Assembly (NCBI GenBank): GCA_002412985.1
Contig: DHWC01000100.1
Span: 3,932-9,397 of the forward strand
Direction: 5' to 3'
From: Methylocystaceae bacterium UBA5192
GTDB lineage: Bacteria > Pseudomonadota > Alphaproteobacteria > Rhizobiales > Beijerinckiaceae
Length of the DNA: 5,466 bases
The notes under the pieces were generated by a model that was given only the letters and a program-made list of their open reading frames with translations, did no database searches and was not told the origin of the DNA. Positions 1 to 5,466 of this stretch are shown here, piece after piece (the first letter of the stretch is position 1; each line of letters begins with the position of its first letter). Both the position numbers and the translations under genes were made by a program.

Positions 1-2
1 TT

Positions 3-386
3 GGGCTTATCAATAATCCCATTCTTTCTCTTGGCTCTATGCAGGCTGCTAAAGTTCAACAAGCCGTCCTTAGGATCTATGGCCCAAAAGCGGCCTATAA
101 TTTCCATTCAGCGCTCATTAGCCAGCGCGGCCAAAAAGATGGGACACTCGCCTTGGATGCCGCTTTAGCAGCAGGACTAAACAGAGAGAGGATTGAAGAA
201 ACGGCTGACTCGACCATCATTTCTGACGTAATTACCCGTCAGATAAAACTTGCAGAAAATCTTGGAATGAGTATGACGCCATCGTTCATCCTTGCAGGCA
301 CTGGAATGCTAGGGTGGATGGGAATAAACTCTCTTAAAGAAATGATTATCTCTGCCAGAAAATGCGACCAAGTTTCGTGTCTTTAG
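3..386 (+). CDS. DsbA-family thioredoxin-fold oxidoreductase, C-terminal part (5' end outside window)
   Basis: The reading frame is open from base 3 to the TAG at 384-386, giving 127 visible residues with no upstream stop, so the gene enters from the left edge. The ATG at 39 is internal and not the likely start. The visible part fits the helical insertion and C-terminal thioredoxin half of DsbA-like proteins (COG1651 type). It has a 'NPILSLGS' segment resembling the family's 'PILGPxS', a 'FHSALIS' helix, and 'LAENLGMSMTPSFIL' carrying the cis-proline Thr-Pro loop, then a 'GTGMLGWMG' turn and a final helix. The redox CXXC motif and any signal peptide would lie upstream, unseen. The family forms or shuffles disulfides in the periplasm; whether this one is catalytic cannot be judged here. 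Oddly, the protein ends in a CX4C pair (codons at 363-365 and 378-380). It is convergent with the serine-cycle operon, so probably unrelated in function. Confidence 0.72.
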   Translation, partial: GLINNPILSLGSMQAAKVQQAVLRIYGPKAAYNFHSALISQRGQKDGTLALDAALAAGLNRERIEETADSTIISDVITRQIKLAENLGMSMTPSFILAGTGMLGWMGINSLKEMIISARKCDQVSCL

Positions 387-447
387 TTCTCAACCCAAAT
401 CATGAGTCCGGCGCTAAATACTTAAGCAATATTTTAAATTTTAGAAC

Positions 448-472
448 AAGAGATTTCTCATCACTCTTTTTT
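448..472 (+). terminator. weak candidate intrinsic terminator after the DsbA-like gene
   Basis: Within the 87-base convergent gap, AAGAG at 448-452 can pair with CTCTT at 464-468, and a run of six T follows (467-472). An alternative small stem, GAGA/TCTC at 450-459, lies inside it. Both stems are short and A+T-rich, so termination is only suggested by position and the T run. I see no convincing terminator for the minus-strand operon in the same gap. Confidence 0.25.
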
Positions 473-473
473 G

Positions 474-1337
474 TTATCGTAACTCAAAACCTAGAGCGAT
501 TAACGCCTCACGCAAACGATCTCTACCGCTCATAGCGTCCACGCCGCGTACACGCGACAGGACCTGCCGCACCCATCCCTGCTCGGGAAGAGCTTGTTCT
601 TTCTGAAAGTCTTTAAATTTTACATCAAGGGTTTCAACCGCTTCTCGCTGAGCTTCGTCCCAGCGATAATGCTCCCGATGCAAAACAGCTTTCTGCCCCA
701 GGCGCGGCTTAACCGCGGCATTGGCCGATGGATCAGGCACACCTACCGTCATTCCAAACACTGCAAATACTTTTTCTGGAAGATTAAGTTCTTTTGCGAC
801 TTCCTCAGGTTTGTTGCGCATTGCGCCAATGTAACAGCATCCTAACCCTAATGACTCTAGCGCTATAGCTGCATTTTGCGCAGCCAACGCCGCATCGACA
901 ACTCCGGTCATGAATAGCTCTAGATAGGAAAGAGCCGCCGCGTCTCGACCTTTCTCTTTTCCAATGAGCTCTAGTCGAGCAAGATCACACAGCCAGATCA
1001 GCAATAGAGGACAATCCCGAACGTGTTGCTGGCCGCCAGCTAAATCAGCGAGCCGACTCTTACGCTGCATATCCTCTACGGCGACAACACTCCATACTTG
1101 TAAATTCGATGAGGTTGAGGCTGATTGCGCGGCCGCTATAATTGTTTCGAGTGCGCCCGATGGCAAATTCTGAGGCAAATAGTGTCTATGAGAACGATGC
1201 GCTAGAAGCAGGTCAAGGCTTGCATTCCAGATTAGCGGACGCGGCGCATCCTCTCTGCGATACCGCTCAAAAAGCGCCGCAGCTCCGGCGGCATCAAATT
1301 CAATGAGATTAGAACTCGCGCTCATATGGTCATCCAT
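474..1337 (-). CDS. NfsA/FRP-type NADPH-dependent nitroreductase or flavin reductase
   Basis: This 287-residue protein belongs to the FMN-binding nitroreductase superfamily, subgroup NfsA/FRP, which uses NADPH to reduce nitroaromatics, quinones or free flavin in the cytoplasm. Visible signatures are 'HRSHRHY' (residues 47-53, the FMN-contacting N-terminal motif), 'QSASTSSNLQ' (71-80), 'GLGCCYIGAMRN' (164-175, the glycine-rich segment ending in the conserved RN), 'VFGMTVGVPD' (193-202) and 'KPRL...HREHY' (211-224). E. coli NfsA has about 240 residues; the excess is an N-terminal lead of roughly 40 residues and an Arg-rich C-terminal tail. The ATG at 1337 overlaps the glycerate kinase TGA by one base, implying translational coupling; no strong Shine-Dalgarno is visible. 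A second ATG four codons on (1325) is an alternative start. It is the last gene of the operon, and its physiological substrate is not evident. Confidence 0.88.
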   Translation of the reverse strand: MDDHMSASSNLIEFDAAGAAALFERYRREDAPRPLIWNASLDLLLAHRSHRHYLPQNLPSGALETIIAAAQSASTSSNLQVWSVVAVEDMQRKSRLADLAGGQQHVRDCPLLLIWLCDLARLELIGKEKGRDAAALSYLELFMTGVVDAALAAQNAAIALESLGLGCCYIGAMRNKPEEVAKELNLPEKVFAVFGMTVGVPDPSANAAVKPRLGQKAVLHREHYRWDEAQREAVETLDVKFKDFQKEQALPEQGWVRQVLSRVRGVDAMSGRDRLREALIALGFELR

Positions 1338-2614
1338 CAGATGCGCTTAGGCACCAAAATAGCTCGAAAGTCATTAACATTCGTGCGCGTTGGCCCCGTC
1401 ACAACAAGATCGCCCAAAGCCTCAAAAGCGCTAAATGCGTCGTTATTGGCGAACATGGCTTTTAAATCGATATTGGCTTTTTGGGCGCGCATGAAACTCT
1501 CTGGCCCCATGATTGCGCCAGCATTTGTTTCAACGCCATCAATGCCGTCTGTATCGCAGGCAATTGCCGAAATACCGCCAAAGCCTTCCAAAGCCAACAT
1601 CAACCCCAACAAAAATTCAGCATCTCGACCGCCCTTACCATTACCACGAACTGTAACAGTGGTTTCGCCGCCGGAAATGATCGCGACCGGAGGCGAAAAA
1701 GGCTGACCATGAAGCGCTATTTGTTTAGCGATTCCAGCATGAACTAACGCTACATCGCGCGACTCGCCTTCAAGATCGCCTAGAATGCAAGGCGTAAATC
1801 CAGCTTTTTGAGCGACTGACGCAGCAGCTTCAAGAGATCCCTGGGGCGTGGCAATCAAAATATTTTGCACCCGTGCAAAGATTGGATCTCCAGGCTTAGG
1901 AGTTTCACATTCTGGATTGGCGAGATGGTTAAGAACTGCCTGAGGCGCCTCAATTTTATATTTTGCTATGACCGAAAGCGCATCCTCGCGCGTTGACGGA
2001 TCTGGCACTGTTGGCCCAGACGCGATGACTGAAAGATCATCATTTGGCACATCAGAAATCATAAGAGCGACAACACGCGCAGGTGCCGCAGCCCGCGCCA
2101 GACGCCCTCCTTTGATTGCGGAGAGATGTTTGCGCACACAATTCATTTCAGCAATATTAGCGCCACTTTTTAGAAGCGCCTTATTTACCGCTTGTTTTTC
2201 TTCAAGACTAACGCCTTCTGCTGGCAACGCCATCAAAGCAGAACCGCCCCCTGAGATGAGCGCTAAGACCAGATCATCCTCACATAGACCCTGGACTTGT
2301 TTCAAAATGCGCTTAGCTGCTTCACGTCCCGCATTATCCGGAACTGGATGAGAGGCTTCAATGACCTCAATCTTGTTTGTCGCAGCGCCATGATCATAAC
2401 GCGTGACAACAAGTCCCTCTAACGCTTCTCCGTGCCAATGCGCCTCAACAGCCGCCGCCATTGACGCCGCCGCTTTTCCCGCGCCGATAACAATCGTTCG
2501 GCCCTTGGGCGGCGTAATAGATTTTAAATAGCGCGGTAAGCAAACAGCTGGCGAAGCCGCGCCAACAGCCGCGTCAAACATTGCTCGAAGAAGCTCACGA
2601 TGATCCTGCGACAT
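1337..2614 (-). CDS. gck: glycerate 2-kinase (MOFRL family)
   Basis: It phosphorylates D-glycerate with ATP to 2-phosphoglycerate, which in the serine cycle leads through enolase to PEP. The 425 residues match the GckA/TtuD type of glycerate kinase in length. The N-terminal Rossmann-like domain shows 'VIGAGKAAASM' (42-52), 'SGGGSAL' (121-127), 'RKHLSAIKGGRLA' (161-173) and 'SDVPNDDLSVIASGPTVPD' (187-205). The C-terminal MOFRL domain shows 'SGGETTV' (314-320), 'GNGKGGRDAEFLL' (324-336), 'CDTDGIDG' (353-360) and 'TGPTRTNVND' (406-415). The ATG at 2614 gives the usual 'LLRAMFDAAV' opening, though no clear Shine-Dalgarno precedes it. It lies 72 bases downstream of malyl-CoA lyase, with a strong stem-loop between them, and ends in TGATG shared with the nitroreductase start. 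Hydroxypyruvate reductase (an older label for TtuD relatives) is a common misannotation; next to ppc and mcl, a kinase role is the better reading. Confidence 0.93.
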   Translation of the reverse strand: MSQDHRELLRAMFDAAVGAASPAVCLPRYLKSITPPKGRTIVIGAGKAAASMAAAVEAHWHGEALEGLVVTRYDHGAATNKIEVIEASHPVPDNAGREAAKRILKQVQGLCEDDLVLALISGGGSALMALPAEGVSLEEKQAVNKALLKSGANIAEMNCVRKHLSAIKGGRLARAAAPARVVALMISDVPNDDLSVIASGPTVPDPSTREDALSVIAKYKIEAPQAVLNHLANPECETPKPGDPIFARVQNILIATPQGSLEAAASVAQKAGFTPCILGDLEGESRDVALVHAGIAKQIALHGQPFSPPVAIISGGETTVTVRGNGKGGRDAEFLLGLMLALEGFGGISAIACDTDGIDGVETNAGAIMGPESFMRAQKANIDLKAMFANNDAFSAFEALGDLVVTGPTRTNVNDFRAILVPKRI

Positions 2615-2651
2615 AACAAAGCCCGAATGACGAGGTCTGAAACAACCGATG

Positions 2652-2679
2652 CTCCCCCTCTCGCAATCGAGAGGGGGAG
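2652..2679. promoter_or_regulatory. perfect 12-bp stem-loop between malyl-CoA lyase and glycerate kinase genes
   Basis: CTCCCCCTCTCG at 2652-2663 is the exact reverse complement of 2668-2679, with the four-base loop CAAT. The stem starts 7 bases after the mcl stop codon and ends 37 bases before the gck start. In the operon's (minus) sense, the stem is preceded by A-rich sequence and followed by CATCGGTTGTTT, so it lacks a proper U tract. The T-rich flank (GTTTTCTT, 2681-2688) is on the plus strand. In the operon transcript it may act as a partial terminator or as a 3'-end stabiliser that sets mcl above gck expression; reading in plus, it would look like an antisense terminator. The structure is plain to see; its function is inferred. 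Confidence 0.75.
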
Positions 2680-2686
2680 AGTTTTC

Positions 2687-3661
2687 TTAAGAACCGCTGA
2701 TTGCGCTGGCCTTCTCAATTAACGCCTCAGCCATGCGGATTGAGGCGATATCGATCAAACGACCATCAAGCGATACAGCTCCCTTACCTTCTTTAGCCGC
2801 TTGAGCCATTGCATCTAAAATGCGACGCGCCTTAGTTACTTCTGCTTCCGAGGGCGTAAAGACTTCATTGGCAAGGTCAATCTGCGAGGGATGGATCGCC
2901 CATTTTCCTTCATAACCCAGCACAGCTGCGCGCTTAGCGGCGGCTTTATAACCCTCAGGATCATTAAAGTCGCCAAAAGGACCATCAATAGGACGCAGCC
3001 CATAAGCGCGACAAGCAACCATCATTCGCGTTTGCGCTGCATGCCACTGATCTGCCCAATAATACTCACGATTACCACTGGAGTCCTTATCTGTCAGAAC
3101 GCCATAGTCTGGATTAACGCCGCCGATAACCGTGGTGCGCGCACGCGTCGAGGCTGCATAATCAGCCACGCCAAATGACATTGCCTCAAGGCGTTTGGAA
3201 GATTGAGCAATTGCCTCAACATTCGCCATACCAAGGGCGGTTTCAATTAGAAGTTCAAAACCAAGCTTTTTTTCACGCTTTTTATACTGTTCGATCTGCG
3301 TAACCAGCATATCAATTGCATAAACATCCTGCGGCACGCCAACTTTAGGAATTAAAATTGTATCCAACCGCGGACAAGCCTCAACAACATCCACAACATC
3401 GCGGTAGCAATAATGCGTATCAAGGCCATTGATACGCAGAGTCATTGTTTTCTTACCCCAATCAATATCATTCAGAGCTTGAATAATATTCTTACGCGCC
3501 TGTTCTTTATCATCTGGCGCTACGGCATCCTCTAGATCAAGAAAGACGACATCTGCTTTTGAGGTCGCCGCTTTCTCAAACATACCCGGCGCCGAACCAG
3601 GAACAGCAAGCTCTGAACGATGCAATCGTGGGGTAGCCTGCTCAATTAGTGTAAAACTCAT
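2687..3661 (-). CDS. mclA: malyl-CoA lyase (L-malyl-CoA/beta-methylmalyl-CoA lyase, CitE-like)
   Basis: It cleaves malyl-CoA to acetyl-CoA and glyoxylate, the step that closes the serine cycle. From the ATG at 3661 the protein is 324 residues and begins 'MSFTLIEQATPRLHRSEL', the start I recall for Methylorubrum extorquens MclA. An in-frame ATG at 3721 would add 20 residues overlapping the end of ppc; it is rejected because AGGGAG (3669-3674) sits 7 bases before 3661. It has the HpcH/HpaI/CitE TIM-barrel fold. Visible motifs are 'FLDLEDAVAPDDK' (40-52), 'RINGLDT' (76-82, substrate Arg), 'LIPKVG' (103-108), 'LLIETALGM' (137-145, metal-binding Glu140), 'FGVADYAAS' (163-171, metal-binding Asp167), 'GPFGDFNDPEG' (227-237) and 'KWAIHPSQI' (253-261). 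Metal and substrate roles come from the family. No residue looks missing. It lies 26 bases after ppc in one operon. Confidence 0.96.
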   Translation of the reverse strand: MSFTLIEQATPRLHRSELAVPGSAPGMFEKAATSKADVVFLDLEDAVAPDDKEQARKNIIQALNDIDWGKKTMTLRINGLDTHYCYRDVVDVVEACPRLDTILIPKVGVPQDVYAIDMLVTQIEQYKKREKKLGFELLIETALGMANVEAIAQSSKRLEAMSFGVADYAASTRARTTVIGGVNPDYGVLTDKDSSGNREYYWADQWHAAQTRMMVACRAYGLRPIDGPFGDFNDPEGYKAAAKRAAVLGYEGKWAIHPSQIDLANEVFTPSEAEVTKARRILDAMAQAAKEGKGAVSLDGRLIDIASIRMAEALIEKASAISGS

Positions 3662-3668
3662 CTTAACA

Positions 3669-3674
3669 CTCCCT
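3669..3674 (-). promoter_or_regulatory. Shine-Dalgarno of mclA
   Basis: Minus-strand AGGGAG, within GAAGGGAG (3669-3676), lies 7 bases upstream of the ATG at 3659-3661. It is the strongest ribosome binding site in the window and settles the mclA start against the longer frame opening at 3721. It also shows that mclA is translated independently of the preceding ppc. Confidence 0.85.
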
Positions 3675-3687
3675 TCTGTTGTGTATA

Positions 3688-5466
3688 TTAGCCGGTGGCC
3701 CCAAGGCCAGCGGCGATGCAACTGATAGAAATCAGCAGAGGCACTTTGACGTCCTCTTTTTCCGCCGCATTCTCTGCGGATCTAAACCGGCGCAGCAATT
3801 CAACCTGCTCTCGGTTAACTTCATTAATAGTCTGTAGTCGATGCGTAAGACGCGCGTCGTATTCTACAAATCTTTTGGCGATTGCCTCGCTATTTGTAAT
3901 TCGCAAAATCATTGACGTTGTCAGGCTATACTCATCCTCAATAGACTTAAAAACTTTTTGACGCACGGCTTCGTCTGCGACAAGACTTGCATATTGGCGA
4001 GCGATAGATAGATCGACAAGCGCAAGCGTCTTTTCTGCTTCATCTATTATCAACCGGAAGACACGAGAATCTTCAAACATCCTTCGTAACAGCTTCATGC
4101 CAACTTCGCCGTGCACATCTAAATAAGTCTTTAGACCAGATCCGACGCCGTACCAGCCTGTAATCGAATGACGATTCTGAGCCCAGGCGAATACCCAAGG
4201 GATCGCGCGCAAATCAGCCAGACTTTTAGCGCCAAATCGTCGAGCTGGACGCGACCCAATATTGAGGAGAGAGATTTCCTCAAGCGGGCTTGCAGCTTGA
4301 AAATAGGTTACTAGGTCGGAGTCCGTGATAAACCGATTATAGGCAGAGAATGAGGCTTTAGAAATTTCCTCAAGAGCCGCATCAAACTCCGCATGAGGCG
4401 CGAGCGCCTCTTCTCTCTCTGATTTCAACGCATGCGCAAACACTGAAGAGGCGAGCAATTCCATCTGATAAGCCGCCGTTCCGCGGTTAGCATATTTAAA
4501 AGAAACGACCTCGCCTTGCTCCGTTACGCGAAAGCGTCCGCGGATCGAGCCTGCAGGTTGCGCAGCGATGGCATGGCCAGTTGGGGCGCCGCCACGAGAC
4601 ACTGACCCCCCTCTACCATGAAAGAAAGCAATCGCGATGCCTTGCTCTCTACCGACCTCGGTCAATCGCGCCTGAGCTTTGAACAGTTCCCAATTTGAAG
4701 AAAAGAAGCCGCCATCTTTGTTACTGTCAGAATAGCCGATCATTACTTCCTGAAGATCGCCCTGCGCCTGGGTGCTGCGACGAACAACAGGAATTTGCAA
4801 TAAATCTCGCATAATTGATGGAGCGTCTTGTAAATCAGAAATCGTTTCAAATAATGGCACGATAGGCAGGGTTAATCCTTCAACGCCTTCAGCATCAACA
4901 AAGAGCCCCGCTTCTTTCGCTAATAAATAAACGCCTAAAATATCAACAGCGGAATGCGTCATTGATAAAATAAAGCTCCCAAACGCCTCCCGATCAAGAC
5001 TATTCCGCAAATCCGCAACAATCTCAAACATCTCAATGATGTCGCGTGTCTCATCTGTCAATTTATTATGATCGATTGGTGGTTTACGCGGCGCAGACAA
5101 CTCGGAAAGCAACCACTGGCGCCATTGTTCAGTCTCTATAGCCGGAGGCGTTTGCTGTCCTGTTCTTAAGCGCCACAGCTCGTGTAAAGCAGTAGTTGTG
5201 CGTGTCGTATTTTGCCGAATATCAAGCCGCACCGTACTAAATCTAAAAATTTCAACCGCGCGTCTCAAGGGCCTTACAATATCGCTAGCTAGAGCCTCGC
5301 TTTTGGCTTCCGTTAATGCTTTTTCAAGTAAAACAAGGTCGCCTATCAAAGCATCTGCGTTGTTATAACGCGCGCTTATTGGATCATCGCCGTGCGTTGC
5401 AGCTATTGTTTGATCTAATTTACGCAGCATCGTCGTGACAAATTGACGATAAGGCTCGTTTTGATT
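3688..5466 (-). CDS. ppc: phosphoenolpyruvate carboxylase, C-terminal two thirds (5' end outside window)
   Basis: It adds bicarbonate to PEP to give oxaloacetate, the CO2-fixing step of the serine cycle. The frame is open through the right edge: 12 residues ('NEPYRQFVTTML' begins there) precede the Met at 5430, so that Met is internal and about 300-350 N-terminal residues, including the catalytic His motif, are outside. Counting from Met 5430: 'SMTHSAVDILGVYLLAKEAG' (156-175), 'PLFETISDL' (192-200), 'GYSDSNKDGG' (232-241), the catalytic glycine loop 'FHGRGGSVSRGGAP' (270-283), 'TEQGEVVSFKY' (303-313) and 'GSRPARR...LRAIPWVFAWAQNR' (392-420). It ends in 'IAAGLGATG', against the usual 'IAAGMRNTG'. 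By hand alignment to E. coli, inhibitor-site Lys773 is Leu471 and Asn881 is Ala578, while Arg587 and Arg832 are kept. First visible gene of the operon; mtkAB would be expected upstream. Confidence 0.96.
   Translation of the reverse strand, partial: NQNEPYRQFVTTMLRKLDQTIAATHGDDPISARYNNADALIGDLVLLEKALTEAKSEALASDIVRPLRRAVEIFRFSTVRLDIRQNTTRTTTALHELWRLRTGQQTPPAIETEQWRQWLLSELSAPRKPPIDHNKLTDETRDIIEMFEIVADLRNSLDREAFGSFILSMTHSAVDILGVYLLAKEAGLFVDAEGVEGLTLPIVPLFETISDLQDAPSIMRDLLQIPVVRRSTQAQGDLQEVMIGYSDSNKDGGFFSSNWELFKAQARLTEVGREQGIAIAFFHGRGGSVSRGGAPTGHAIAAQPAGSIRGRFRVTEQGEVVSFKYANRGTAAYQMELLASSVFAHALKSEREEALAPHAEFDAALEEISKASFSAYNRFITDSDLVTYFQAASPLEEISLLNIGSRPARRFGAKSLADLRAIPWVFAWAQNRHSITGWYGVGSGLKTYLDVHGEVGMKLLRRMFEDSRVFRLIIDEAEKTLALVDLSIARQYASLVADEAVRQKVFKSIEDEYSLTTSMILRITNSEAIAKRFVEYDARLTHRLQTINEVNREQVELLRRFRSAENAAEKEDVKVPLLISISCIAAGLGATG

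Larger units (their letters stand above)
474..5466 (-). other. serine-cycle operon segment ppc-mclA-gck-nitroreductase
   Basis: Four consecutive minus-strand genes are separated by 26 bases, 72 bases and a one-base overlap, with no recognisable promoter in the gaps. The promoter must therefore lie upstream of ppc, beyond the right edge. The only structure that could divide the unit is the stem-loop at 2652-2679. The ppc-mclA order matches the end of the mtkA-mtkB-ppcA-mclA cluster of Methylobacterium. Having gck directly downstream packs a third serine-cycle gene into the same transcript. Co-transcription is inferred from spacing. Confidence 0.8.

Noticed and set aside
594..1173. Two short plus-strand frames (594-845 and 964-1173) opposite the nitroreductase
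   Set aside because: Both are antisense to a well-supported conserved gene and have no recognisable product.
1326..1706. Plus-strand open frame of 126 codons opposite the end of glycerate kinase
   Set aside because: It lies wholly antisense to the conserved MOFRL domain, has low-complexity composition and no recognisable domain or ribosome binding site.
1968..2351. Plus-strand open frame of 127 codons opposite the middle of glycerate kinase
   Set aside because: Antisense shadow of the conserved SGGGSAL and SDVPNDD regions; the Arg/Ser/Ala-rich product is typical of a reverse frame.
2524..2718. Minus-strand frame of 64 codons spanning the mclA-gck gap
   Set aside because: It overlaps both neighbouring genes out of frame, runs through the stem-loop, and shows no domain.
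2836..3178. Short frames on both strands (2836-3018 minus, 2891-3178 plus) inside malyl-CoA lyase
   Set aside because: Out-of-frame shadows of conserved MclA coding sequence, with no ribosome binding site or domain.
3662..3721. 20-residue N-terminal extension of malyl-CoA lyase starting at the ATG at 3721
   Set aside because: It overlaps the conserved C-terminus of ppc, has no family resemblance, and the ATG at 3661 has a strong Shine-Dalgarno and gives the standard MclA start and length.
1..5466. CRISPR array, tRNA/rRNA gene, insertion sequence or prophage remnant
   Set aside because: No spaced direct repeats, tRNA-like cloverleaf, transposase fragment or terminal inverted repeats were seen; the window is nearly all coding sequence of housekeeping or central-metabolism type.

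Overview
The window holds the end of a carbon-assimilation operon from a methylotrophic alphaproteobacterium. On the minus strand, in transcription order, it encodes phosphoenolpyruvate carboxylase (5' end cut by the window edge), malyl-CoA lyase, glycerate 2-kinase and an NfsA-type nitroreductase/flavin reductase. The first three are dedicated enzymes of the serine cycle for formaldehyde/formate assimilation. The malyl-CoA lyase is a full 324-residue MclA closely resembling the Methylobacterium/Methylorubrum enzyme as I remember it. Base composition is near 50% G+C by eye, low for the well-known serine-cycle Hyphomicrobiales, so a less familiar relative (Beijerinckiaceae-, Methylocystaceae- or Hyphomicrobiaceae-like) is plausible. 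The genus cannot be fixed from this window.

Layout: 3-386 (+) is the C-terminal half of a DsbA-family thioredoxin-fold protein, entering from the left edge. 387-473 is a short convergent intergenic gap with a weak plus-strand terminator candidate. 474-1337 (-) is the nitroreductase. 1337-2614 (-) is glycerate kinase, whose stop overlaps the nitroreductase start by one base (TGATG). 2615-2686 is an intergenic gap with a perfect 12-bp stem-loop. 2687-3661 (-) is malyl-CoA lyase, with a good Shine-Dalgarno and a 26-base gap from ppc. 3688-5466 (-) is ppc, running off the right edge. No stretch of 300 bases lacks a gene.

How the genes work together: glycerate 2-kinase feeds 2-phosphoglycerate toward PEP, and PEP carboxylase fixes bicarbonate onto PEP to give oxaloacetate. 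After reduction to malate and activation to malyl-CoA by enzymes outside the window, malyl-CoA lyase splits it into acetyl-CoA and glyoxylate, and glyoxylate returns to serine/glycine metabolism. Malate thiokinase genes (mtkAB) would be expected upstream of ppc, beyond the right edge. The nitroreductase has no known serine-cycle step.

I see no undescribed system. The points most worth a second look are: PEP carboxylase seems to have lost two of the four residues that bind the inhibitor aspartate in the E. coli enzyme; a strong hairpin sits between mcl and gck and has its T-rich flank on the 'wrong' strand; and a nitroreductase is translationally coupled to glycerate kinase.
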